Source: Gemmatimonadales bacterium
GTDB taxonomy: Bacteria; Gemmatimonadota; Gemmatimonadetes; Gemmatimonadales; GWC2-71-9
NCBI GenBank assembly: GCA_041390145.1
Contig: JAWKQM010000010.1
Span: 85,844-149,843 of the forward strand
Length of the DNA: 64,000 bases
Direction: 5' to 3'
Shown: positions 51,826 to 59,807 of the stretch, in pieces
Numbering within the stretch: the stretch's first letter is position 1
Layout: each line of letters opens with the position of its first letter
The notes under the pieces: generated by a model
What the model was told of the DNA's origin: nothing
Seen by the model: only the letters and a program-made list of their open reading frames with translations
The model's database searches: none
Position numbers and translations under genes: made by a program

Positions 51826-53049
51826 TCACACCCCAGGCCGGGCCGGCCCTCCCAGCCCCTGCAGGAACAGTTGGAGGTGCCGGTTGAACGCCTCGGGTTG
51901 CTCCAGCGGGGCGAGGTGACCGGCGTCGGCAATGACGGCCAACTTGGCGCCAGGTATAGCCTTGGCCATCGCCTCCGACATCGCTGGAGGAGTGATGGCG
52001 TCCTCCGCTCCGACCGTGACCAGCGTGGGCAGCCCCTGCAGCGTGGGGAGCAATTCCGTCGAGTCTGGTCGGTCGCGCATGGCCGCGAGCGCGCCGATGA
52101 GGCCCGAGACCGGTGTCGCGGCCATCATGGCGCGGACGGAGTCGCGGAGCGGCTCGGGGGCGCCTTTCGCCAACAGCTTGGGGAACATCTGTTCGGCGAT
52201 CAGGGCGGCGCCCCCGTCGCGTGCATCGGCCATGGCCGTTTCCCGTGCGCGGCGCGCTTCCGCGCTATCGGCCTGGGCTCGCGTGTCGGCGAGCACCAGC
52301 CCCCGGACGCGGGGTCGATGCCGGCGGAGAAACTCGAAGGCCACATATCCCCCCATCGACAGCGCCACCAGCACCACGTCGTCGACGCCCGCCGCATCGA
52401 GGAGCGCAACCAGGTCGTCGGCGTAGGTGGCCATGCTGTAGCCGAGGTCCGGCGCGTCGGAGCGTCCCATCCCGCGCAGATCGGGAATCAGCGTCCGCCA
52501 CCCCGGAAAGGCTCCCGCCTGGTGTCGCCACAGCGTGCCGTTCAGGGGAAATCCGTGCACGAACAGCACGGCGGGCCCACTTCCGCGGTCGTCGAGGGCG
52601 AGTTCGACGCCGTGCACGGTCACCGACCGGTGCGACGGGTCCGCCGATGGGAGGGCGGGCACCAGAAAACCCCTCACGGCGTCGGGAATCGACGCGGGCG
52701 CGTCGTCGCGGCCGATGCACACGAACACTGACTCGGCCGTTGCGATCAGGGTGTCGTCGGACTCACGACGGGCCACCTGGCGCATGGTGAAGCTGGTGCG
52801 GCCGATGCGGGTGACGGCGAGCTGGAAGCGAAGTGACTGGCCAGGGTAGGCGGGAGCGTGGTACTCGATGACGGCACGGCGGACGGCGGGCCAGACGCCT
52901 TCGCGCTCGAAGAGGTCCATTCCCGGCCCGTCGGCGAGCATGTGCCAGCGCGCCCGTTCAAAATAGGCCAGGAATGACGCCTGGTTCAGGTGGCCATACG
53001 CGTCACAGTCACCGGGATAGACGGTGAAGACGACAGGCACCCCAGTCAT
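51826..53049 (-). CDS. Hotdog thioesterase fused to alpha/beta hydrolase
   Basis: 407 residues. Residues 1-135 are a 4HBT hotdog domain (GDCDAYGHLNQASFLAYFE with D16 as the likely catalytic acid). Residues 140-400 are an alpha/beta hydrolase with S231 (VALSMGGYVAF, the first Gly of GxSxG being Ala) and His in ADAGHLAPLE. Both halves look intact. Acyl-CoA or other thioester hydrolysis by the first and ester hydrolysis by the second would be a plausible pairing. A fusion in this order is not one I can place in a named family. Confidence 0.85.
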   Translation of the reverse strand: MTGVPVVFTVYPGDCDAYGHLNQASFLAYFERARWHMLADGPGMDLFEREGVWPAVRRAVIEYHAPAYPGQSLRFQLAVTRIGRTSFTMRQVARRESDDTLIATAESVFVCIGRDDAPASIPDAVRGFLVPALPSADPSHRSVTVHGVELALDDRGSGPAVLFVHGFPLNGTLWRHQAGAFPGWRTLIPDLRGMGRSDAPDLGYSMATYADDLVALLDAAGVDDVVLVALSMGGYVAFEFLRRHRPRVRGLVLADTRAQADSAEARRARETAMADARDGGAALIAEQMFPKLLAKGAPEPLRDSVRAMMAATPVSGLIGALAAMRDRPDSTELLPTLQGLPTLVTVGAEDAITPPAMSEAMAKAIPGAKLAVIADAGHLAPLEQPEAFNRHLQLFLQGLGGPARPGV

Positions 53050-53115
53050 CAGCTATTCTCCCTCGCAGCGATCGTCACCCATTCGAGCCGTCCCAACCCC
53101 AACCGGGAGTCGCCG

Positions 53116-53286
53116 ATGCCCCCGACCACCGACTACATCCGCCACGCCGCCCGGCTGGCCCGCAAGATCCAGCTCGACGCCGCCCTCGGCGGGCCCCCGG
53201 CGCCCGACGCTGAATTCTACAAGACGCTTGCGAAGGCGTTCGAGGAAATCGCCGCCGGCCTCGAGCTGGTGGCCAAGCGGGACTGA
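53116..53286 (+). CDS. Small hypothetical protein, 56 aa
   Basis: Not recognised. Helical and charged (YIRHAARLARKIQLDAAL, then FYKTLAKAFEEIAAGLELV). GGGAG lies 7 nt before the ATG, and a CTATTC box at about 53052 may be the promoter. Ends 1 nt before the opposite lipoprotein gene. Confidence 0.55.
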   Translation: MPPTTDYIRHAARLARKIQLDAALGGPPAPDAEFYKTLAKAFEEIAAGLELVAKRD

Positions 53287-53287
53287 C

Positions 53288-54556
53288 TCAGTTGGCCGCG
53301 CCGCGCGTGAGCGGATACGAGCGGACGCGTTCCTGTCCATGCCGCTGGCGGTACATGCCGAGCACGTAGTCGACACCGATCTCGTCGACGCGCAAGCCCT
53401 CCGGCGTGGTGACCGTGCCGAGCCAGGTACCGTCTGGCGCAAAGACGGTCCAACTGGAAGCCGATGCCGGTGGATTGAGCGGCGCCGAGAGCCAGAGGGC
53501 GCCGGTCGCATCCACAAGCATCCGTCCAAAGGCGGGTTTCCGGGCGGGGAACGGCGCATTCTCGAGCGCGCGGACGAGGCTGCTGTCGAGTGTCGTGTTG
53601 AGCGTCTTGGCCCCGGTCTTCAGCCGGGTGATGGCGGCCGCGGTGAACTCCTTGGCGTCCGCCCGCGTCACTTCGTCGCGCGGGATCGCCGCCTGGAGTC
53701 CGCCCACCGGGGTGCCGTCCGGCCCGAATGCGGCGACCTCGAAGCTGGTCCCCGTCCCGATCAGCATGGTGTCAGCCCGGAGGGCGGCCACCGTCATGAG
53801 ACCAAAGGGAACGGGGAACGGGGAAGGGGGGCCCTCGGCACGCACCTGCACGCCGAAGACCTCGCCCTGCGGGAACTTTCCGAACGACGCAACGGGTGTT
53901 CCGTCGAGCCCGAACCGCATGTAGGAAGCCGAATCGCGAACGACCTGCCCCGCCTTGCCGGGGAAGGGGTTCATCGAGCGGGTCAGCCGGACGAGCACGG
54001 AGCCATCCTGAAAGGTGGCCAGTGGTTCGGCGAGGGCCGCTGGATCGGCGGGCACGAGCAGCGCGGTGCGCACGAGCTTCCCCCGCGCATCGAAGAGCGT
54101 CAGCCGACGGGCGACGAAATCGTACGCCACCAGCGTGTCCGCCGCCCCGCGCCCGATCCAGCCGAGCGCGTGGAACTGGCCCTCCTCACCGCCGCGCCCC
54201 CCGACCGACAGCAGCAACTTGCCCGTCGAATCGAAGTACTGAATCGTCTGTTGCGAGCCGTCGGCCACCGCGATGCGGCCGTCGCTCAGCCGCACCACCG
54301 GCGCCACCCCGACAAAGGGGTGTTGGGGTTCACCGAGATCAAGCGTCGGTTCGCTCGCGACGGTCCACCGCTGCTCCGTACCCCACGCCGATGCGGAGTC
54401 ACTGATCAGGCGCACCCCGGCGGAGTCCGCAATGAGTGGCCCGGCGTCCACGGTGGCCGTATTGACGGGTGTGTCGCGGCAGGCAGCGACCGAGGTCAGG
54501 ACGGCTGTGGCCCAGGCGAGCGAGCGGAGAGTGGCGGTGGAGAGCGGTCGAGACAT
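53288..54556 (-). CDS. Six-bladed beta-propeller lipoprotein
   Basis: 422 residues. Signal peptide with lipobox SVAAC (Cys26). The body has repeated blade-like segments (GRIAVADGSQQTIQYFDSTG, then VARRLTLFDARGKLV, and a last FAPDGTWLG) as in the 6-bladed/NHL-like propeller proteins common in Gemmatimonadota-type genomes. No catalytic site is seen. I start at the second ATG (54556) because GGAG is 5 nt upstream. A TAGATT box (about 54611-54616 on the minus strand) could be the promoter. Confidence 0.75.
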   Translation of the reverse strand: MSRPLSTATLRSLAWATAVLTSVAACRDTPVNTATVDAGPLIADSAGVRLISDSASAWGTEQRWTVASEPTLDLGEPQHPFVGVAPVVRLSDGRIAVADGSQQTIQYFDSTGKLLLSVGGRGGEEGQFHALGWIGRGAADTLVAYDFVARRLTLFDARGKLVRTALLVPADPAALAEPLATFQDGSVLVRLTRSMNPFPGKAGQVVRDSASYMRFGLDGTPVASFGKFPQGEVFGVQVRAEGPPSPFPVPFGLMTVAALRADTMLIGTGTSFEVAAFGPDGTPVGGLQAAIPRDEVTRADAKEFTAAAITRLKTGAKTLNTTLDSSLVRALENAPFPARKPAFGRMLVDATGALWLSAPLNPPASASSWTVFAPDGTWLGTVTTPEGLRVDEIGVDYVLGMYRQRHGQERVRSYPLTRGAAN

Positions 54557-54746
54557 CATTACTCCAAATCGCATTCGTGATAAATGTGGAGGGGGCGACT
54601 GCATCGGGAGGAAATCTAGGCGGGGCGGGAGGATTAAGTCAGGTGCCAATAACGCCCACTAACCCGACAGTATGGCGACAACGACCCGACAACGGCACGA
54701 AAAATATGGCAGTTGCGACTGTTCACCAGTAGCGGCACTATTCGGC

Positions 54747-55949
54747 ATGCCTGTTTCCTCCAATGCAGCTCAACGCTCCGGCTCCGCTGGCTCGCCACTC
54801 GATATCGAGGTCGTGGCCGACCAGGAGGCGTTCGATCGCCTCCTCGACTCCCTTGCCGGCGAACCCCTGCTCGCCATCGATACCGAGGCGGCCAGCTTCC
54901 ATCGGTACGAGGACCGCGTCTACCTCCTGCAGATTTCCTCGCGCGACCGCACGGCGGTCGTCGACCCCCTCGGCATTGAACGTATTGACCGCTTTGCGTC
55001 CCTCCTCGCCGATCCACGGATCGAGGTCATCTTCCATGATGCGGATTACGACCTGCGCCTGCTCGAGCGCCAGTACGGCATCCGCGCCGCGCGCCTCTTC
55101 GACACCCGGATCGCCGCCCAGTTCCTCAACGAACCGGGCATCGGCCTGGCTGCGCTGCTCCAGAAGTACTTCGGGGTGACGCTGAACAAGAAGTACCAGC
55201 GCGCCGACTGGTCGGCCCGCCCGCTCTCGGATGAGATGCTGGCCTATGCGGCCACCGATACGCACTACCTCCCCGGGCTGCGGGATGAGCTGCGCGGGCA
55301 ACTCGAGGCGCTCGGCCGGCTTTCCTGGGTCGAGGAGGAGTTTGCGCTGCTGGAAGGGGTGGCCTGGGCGGTGGTCGAACCCGGCGAATCATCCTACCTG
55401 CGGCTGAAGGGCGCCAAGGCGCTCAAGGGCCGCGAGCTGGCGCTGCTGCGAGCCGTGTACGACTGGCGCGAGGAGACCGCACGCCGCCTGGACCGCGCGT
55501 CGTTCCGGATCCTCAACAATGAGCCGCTGTTCACCATGGCACGCCAGCCGCCTCGCACCCTGGAAGAGCTGCAGCGGGTGAAGGGGGTGGGCCCGGAGAC
55601 CATCGCACGGCGCGGCGGCGAGATTCTCGACGCCATCGAGAAGGCCATGGCGATCCCGGAGCGGGATCTCCCCCGGCTGCCGCGCCAGCCCCGCCGGGCG
55701 CCGGATCCGGCGGCGGACGCCCGCCTCGACCGCCTGAAAGCCGCGCGGAATCTCATCGCGCAGCGGCTCGACCTGGCACCGGGGGTCACCTGTCCGAACG
55801 GCACCCTGGAGGAAATCGCGCGGCAGGCGCCGGCGACCCTTGAGGCCCTCGAGGCAATTCCGTCGATGCGTCGCTGGCAGCGGGAAGAATTCGGGAAGGA
55901 ACTGCTGGCCGCCGTGCCGGAGCCACCTGCGGCCCCGGCCGGCGGCTGA
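54747..55949 (+). CDS. rnd: Ribonuclease D
   Basis: 400 residues. DEDDy exonuclease domain with AIDTEAAS (D45, E47), FHDADYDLRLL and YAATDTHYL (Y and D of Exo III), followed by two HRDC domains (VKGVGPETIARRGGEI and the C-terminal one). It trims the 3' ends of tRNA and other small RNAs. ATG at 54747 chosen; the longer frame would add 25 unrelated residues. Confidence 0.94.
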   Translation: MPVSSNAAQRSGSAGSPLDIEVVADQEAFDRLLDSLAGEPLLAIDTEAASFHRYEDRVYLLQISSRDRTAVVDPLGIERIDRFASLLADPRIEVIFHDADYDLRLLERQYGIRAARLFDTRIAAQFLNEPGIGLAALLQKYFGVTLNKKYQRADWSARPLSDEMLAYAATDTHYLPGLRDELRGQLEALGRLSWVEEEFALLEGVAWAVVEPGESSYLRLKGAKALKGRELALLRAVYDWREETARRLDRASFRILNNEPLFTMARQPPRTLEELQRVKGVGPETIARRGGEILDAIEKAMAIPERDLPRLPRQPRRAPDPAADARLDRLKAARNLIAQRLDLAPGVTCPNGTLEEIARQAPATLEALEAIPSMRRWQREEFGKELLAAVPEPPAAPAGG

Positions 55950-55952
55950 CGG

Positions 55953-56249
55953 CTAGCCGAGGAAGGCCCGCACCCGCGGGTCCATCCGCTCCGGCGTCCA
56001 GTAGGGCTCCCACACCAACTCCACCTCGACGCTGTTGACCCCCTCGAGGTCGGCCACCACCGACTGCACATCGCCCATGATTTCCGGCCCCGAGGGGCAG
56101 CCCGGCGAGGTCAGGCTCATGGTGATGTGCACGTCGCCCGCCTCCGAGATGGCGACGTCATAGATCAACCCGATATCCACAACATTCAGCCCCAGCTCAG
56201 GGTCTTTCACGCCTTTCAGCGCCTTCCGAACAAGATCGGTCGTCAACAT
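55953..56249 (-). CDS. DUF59/MIP18 Fe-S maturation factor
   Basis: 98 residues. VKDPELGLNVVDIGLIYDV and the SPGCPSG loop with Cys51 define the SufT/PaaD-like family that helps load Fe-S clusters onto target proteins. AGGGAGGTGGACC precedes the ATG. It ends an operon with the DCC protein and the matrixin, far from the suf operon. Confidence 0.93.
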   Translation of the reverse strand: MLTTDLVRKALKGVKDPELGLNVVDIGLIYDVAISEAGDVHITMSLTSPGCPSGPEIMGDVQSVVADLEGVNSVEVELVWEPYWTPERMDPRVRAFLG

Positions 56250-56294
56250 GGTCCACCTCCCTCTTGGCAAGCTATCGGGTCGGCCGGCCGCGCG

Positions 56295-56669
56295 TCAACG
56301 CAACTCACAGTGCTCGCTGTCCGTTCCGAGGTCGTGCCGATGGCGCGCCACCCACCGGTACAGATGGTCGGCGACCGACGCCACGCCGGGCAGGCTCGCG
56401 ACGGCCGCGAGGAGCTTCCCGCCACGCAGCCACGGGAGCAGCGCGATGACGCCACGTGCGCCGCGCTCCACCCGGCCATCGGGCAACACGACATGCAGGG
56501 CTTCCTCCAGTTCGGCATCGGACAGCGCCGGGACCCCGGTCACCTGGTGGCGCTCCTGGTAGGGCACCTGTCGCAGGCGGCCTTTTCCATCCCAGCGAGC
56601 GAGCCGGCGCGACCAGTCGCGGCAGAAGCCGCAGCGGCCATCATAGAGAACCAGCGGGCGGTCTGGCAC
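56295..56669 (-). CDS. DCC-family thiol-disulfide oxidoreductase (DUF393)
   Basis: 124 residues. The N-terminal YDGRCGFCRDW carries the Cys13/Cys16 pair (usually DGDC or DGVC). A C-terminal part, RHRHDLGTDSEHCELR, adds a further Cys. GTG start 7 nt after the matrixin gene. The substrate is unknown. Confidence 0.87.
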   Translation of the reverse strand: MPDRPLVLYDGRCGFCRDWSRRLARWDGKGRLRQVPYQERHQVTGVPALSDAELEEALHVVLPDGRVERGARGVIALLPWLRGGKLLAAVASLPGVASVADHLYRWVARHRHDLGTDSEHCELR

Positions 56670-56676
56670 CGGGCCG

Positions 56677-57414
56677 CTACCGCACCGGTGGAGCGCGGAG
56701 CGAGCCGGGAGGAAGTGAGTAGAGCAGGCGAACGGTGGCGCGGTCCCGGGCGGAGGGCACGGTCACCCGCGTCACGGGGAACATGACATCCGAACTCTCC
56801 GCGGAGTGCGGCAATCCGATGGCGTGACCGAGCTCGTGCACGGCGGCCCCGAGCAACGCCTCGTCGGTAAAGAGCGAGTCGCCGGCATTCCGGGTCGCCA
56901 GCGACACGTGGGCACGGACCACCGGCCCTGCGTTCGACCACTGCAGGTTGGTCTCGCCAGCCTTGTTGCCGAGGGCAAAGCTCTCCTGCCACTGGAAGGT
57001 GATGTCCGCATCACTGCTGTCGCCGGTAAACGAGAACCAGAGACCAACATCCGCCGCCTGCCAGCGGGAGGCAGCCTCCCGAACAAAATCAGCCATCCGG
57101 ACTCCGTAGTCCGGGGAGCCCCCCTCGAGGATGGCAATCCGGAAGGGGCGCCCTCCCCGGTCGGGCCACCGCCGGACCAGGGAGTCGGTGCTCACCAGCA
57201 TCGAATCGAGGTATGTTTGTCCGGCATCGCGGGCGAGGAGCGCCCGCGCGGCGGCTCGCAGGCTGTCAGTGGCGGCGTTCGGGGGAGCATCCGGATCGGG
57301 GGCGGTAGCTGCGGCGACTGACTGGTGTGCGCGCGCCGCCCGGTACCGCCGGGCGGTGCCGACAAACAGCAGGATGACGAAGGCCGTCAACATCAGGGTG
57401 AGCAGTCGCTGCAT
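56677..57414 (-). CDS. Matrixin family zinc metalloprotease
   Basis: 245 residues. N-terminal membrane anchor or signal (LLTLMLTAFVILLFVG), then a compact matrixin domain with HELGHAIGLPH and Met-turn SDVMFPV. ATG at 57414, with CATATTT 8-9 nt upstream, so the mRNA may be leaderless. An extracytoplasmic protease of unknown target. Confidence 0.88.
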   Translation of the reverse strand: MQRLLTLMLTAFVILLFVGTARRYRAARAHQSVAAATAPDPDAPPNAATDSLRAAARALLARDAGQTYLDSMLVSTDSLVRRWPDRGGRPFRIAILEGGSPDYGVRMADFVREAASRWQAADVGLWFSFTGDSSDADITFQWQESFALGNKAGETNLQWSNAGPVVRAHVSLATRNAGDSLFTDEALLGAAVHELGHAIGLPHSAESSDVMFPVTRVTVPSARDRATVRLLYSLPPGSLRAPPVR

Positions 57415-57548
57415 GAGAAGGGAAATATGGGCCGGAAGGCGGAACCGCCGCCACATCGGGTAGCGGGCAGGGTCCGCGCCCCCTAACATTGGCGGGTTCG
57501 GGTCCCCATCCCAGGCCCTGCCGACCAGGAGAAGACCACGCAGTGTTC

Positions 57549-59804
57549 ATGAGGTTGTTCGCGCGGGCCGTCGTCAAGTATCGCTGGGCGGTCATCGGGC
57601 TCTGGGTGGTCATCGGAACCGTGGCGGTCATTCAGGCGCGGCACACCCCTGAGCGCCTCGACATCCGGGGCGGCAGTACGCGCGAGACCGAGGCGGTGCT
57701 TGCCGATCGCCTCCTGCAGAGCCGCTTCAGCCGCTCCATCGGCGAGTTCTTTGCGATCACCCTGGAAGCGCCGAGCCCGATCGACCGCCCCGGGCCCGCG
57801 GCGGTGCTCGATTCGCTCATCGCGACGCTTCGACGCGAGCCCTACGTCCGGTCGATCCTCTCCTTTCCCACCCTCGGCGACTCGCTCTTCATCAGCGCCG
57901 ACGGCCGGACCACGCTCATCCTGGCGGCGCTGAACGTCGAAGGGGCGGACGCCGGCAAGTACGTGATTCCCGCACGCACCGCCATTCGCCGGGCGCTCGC
58001 CGCATTTCCCGATCAGGCGGATTATCAGGTCATCGTGACGGGCCGCGCCGCGCTTGACCTCGATATCCGCAGCGTGAGCGCCGACGACAGTCGGCGCAGC
58101 GAGATGCGCGTCCTCCCGCTCACCCTGATCGTGCTGGTGCTGGCGTTCGGCGCGCTCGTCGCGGCGCTGCTCCCGGTCGCGGTCGGGATCCTGGCCATCT
58201 TCGTGGCGCTTGCCCTGATTGGCGTGGTGGCGCTCTTCACCTCCATGTCGGTGTTCGTGCTCAATCTCACGACGATGATCGGGCTGGGCGTCGGCATCGA
58301 TTATTCGCTGCTCATCGTGACCCGCTTCCGCGAGGAACTGAAACGCGGCCTCCGGCGGCATGAAGCGGCGCGGCGCACCCTCGCGACCGCCGGGTCCGCC
58401 GTGGTCACCTCCGGGCTGACGGTACTGGTCGGCTTTGCCGCCCTGCTGATTCCGCCGATGGTGGAGACCCGCAGCATCGGCCTGAGCGGGTTGGTCGTCG
58501 TGGCGGTGGCGGTGATGCTGTCGACCACGCTCCTGCCGGCGCTCCTGGCCATCCTCGGCCGGGCCATCGACGAGCCGCGGTGGCTGGCCAAGCGACTTGC
58601 CTGGTACCACGCCCCGACGATCTGGGAGCGGTGGGCGCGTTCCCTCGGTCGGCATCCCTACCGCGCGCTTACACTCGGCGGACTCGGGGTCCTGCTGCTG
58701 ACCGCGCCGGTCTTCCTCCTCAAGATCGGCCTCCCCTCCCGGCACTGGTGGCCGAGCGCCACCGAGGCGGGCCGGGGGGCGGAGACGCTCGCGGCCATGG
58801 GGGCATCGGGCGTGATGCTGCCGATTCGCGTGCTCGTGGAGGTTCCGGAAGGGGAAACGATCACCACCGCCACCCGGCTGCGCGGGCTCCGCAACCTCAC
58901 CGACTCGCTGGCGGCAGATCCGCGAGTCGGTCGGGTCACCAGCCTGATGACCCCCCGACGGGGGGCCTCGCTCCTGGAGTATTCGGTCCTCTACAGCGAC
59001 ATCCCCGCGGCGCGCGCCGAGATGGGTGATTTTCTGGACGCCTACCTGGGCTCCGATCAGCGGATCACGCTGGTGGACGTCTTCCCCGCCGACACCACGA
59101 GCCTCACCACCTCGATGGACCTGGTGCGGGACATCCGCGCCAGGGTCAAGGAACCGATTCGGGGGCTCAAGGGCGCGACGATCATCGTCGGCGGGTACAC
59201 CGCGGCGGCCACGGACTTCCAGGACGACCTGCTCGCCATCTTCCCGCTCCTGATCGGCGTGGTGCTCGGCGTGACGGCCCTCATGCTCGCCATCGCGTTC
59301 CGCTCGGTCCTGGTGCCGATCAAGGCGATCGTGATGAACAGCCTCTCGGTGAGCGCCACCTTCGGGCTCAGCGTGCTGGTCTTCCAGTATGGCTGGGGGG
59401 CGGGGCTGTTCGGGCTCGACGGCCCGACGTCGGCGATCTACGTGGTGGTGCCGGTCATGGTGTTTGCGATCGTGTTCGGCTTGAGCATGGATTACGAGGT
59501 CTTCCTGCTGAGCCGGATCAAGGAGGCGTACGACCGCACCGGCAAGAACAACGAAGCGACGATGGAGGGCCTCTCGGCCACCGCCTCGGTCATCACCTCG
59601 GCGGCGCTCATCATGATCTTCGTGTTCGGCGCGTTCGCGTTCGCGCGGGTCCTGATGGTGCAATTCCTCGGCTTCGGTCTGGCCGTTGCCGTGCTCCTCG
59701 ACGCGACCCTCATCCGCATGGTGCTGGTGCCGGCCTTCATGCACATCGCCGGGCGCTGGAACTGGTGGCCCGGAGTCAGGAAGGAACCGAGCACCGAGGA
59801 GTGA
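57549..59804 (+). CDS. MMPL family (RND) transporter
   Basis: 751 residues. Two repeats of one plus five helices. Family motifs are GIDYSLLIVTRFREEL in the first half and GLSMDYEVFLLSRIKEAY in the second. MMPL proteins export lipids or glycolipids across the inner membrane. ATG at 57549; TAACAT at about 57484 may be the promoter in the divergent region with the matrixin. It is convergent with polA. Confidence 0.92.
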   Translation: MRLFARAVVKYRWAVIGLWVVIGTVAVIQARHTPERLDIRGGSTRETEAVLADRLLQSRFSRSIGEFFAITLEAPSPIDRPGPAAVLDSLIATLRREPYVRSILSFPTLGDSLFISADGRTTLILAALNVEGADAGKYVIPARTAIRRALAAFPDQADYQVIVTGRAALDLDIRSVSADDSRRSEMRVLPLTLIVLVLAFGALVAALLPVAVGILAIFVALALIGVVALFTSMSVFVLNLTTMIGLGVGIDYSLLIVTRFREELKRGLRRHEAARRTLATAGSAVVTSGLTVLVGFAALLIPPMVETRSIGLSGLVVVAVAVMLSTTLLPALLAILGRAIDEPRWLAKRLAWYHAPTIWERWARSLGRHPYRALTLGGLGVLLLTAPVFLLKIGLPSRHWWPSATEAGRGAETLAAMGASGVMLPIRVLVEVPEGETITTATRLRGLRNLTDSLAADPRVGRVTSLMTPRRGASLLEYSVLYSDIPAARAEMGDFLDAYLGSDQRITLVDVFPADTTSLTTSMDLVRDIRARVKEPIRGLKGATIIVGGYTAAATDFQDDLLAIFPLLIGVVLGVTALMLAIAFRSVLVPIKAIVMNSLSVSATFGLSVLVFQYGWGAGLFGLDGPTSAIYVVVPVMVFAIVFGLSMDYEVFLLSRIKEAYDRTGKNNEATMEGLSATASVITSAALIMIFVFGAFAFARVLMVQFLGFGLAVAVLLDATLIRMVLVPAFMHIAGRWNWWPGVRKEPSTEE

Positions 59805-59807
59805 ACC

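Noticed and set aside
57483..59744. 753-codon minus-strand frame opposite the MMPL gene
   Set aside because: Arg/His/Asp/Glu-rich composition is the shadow of a GC-rich gene; the opposite frame has all MMPL motifs.
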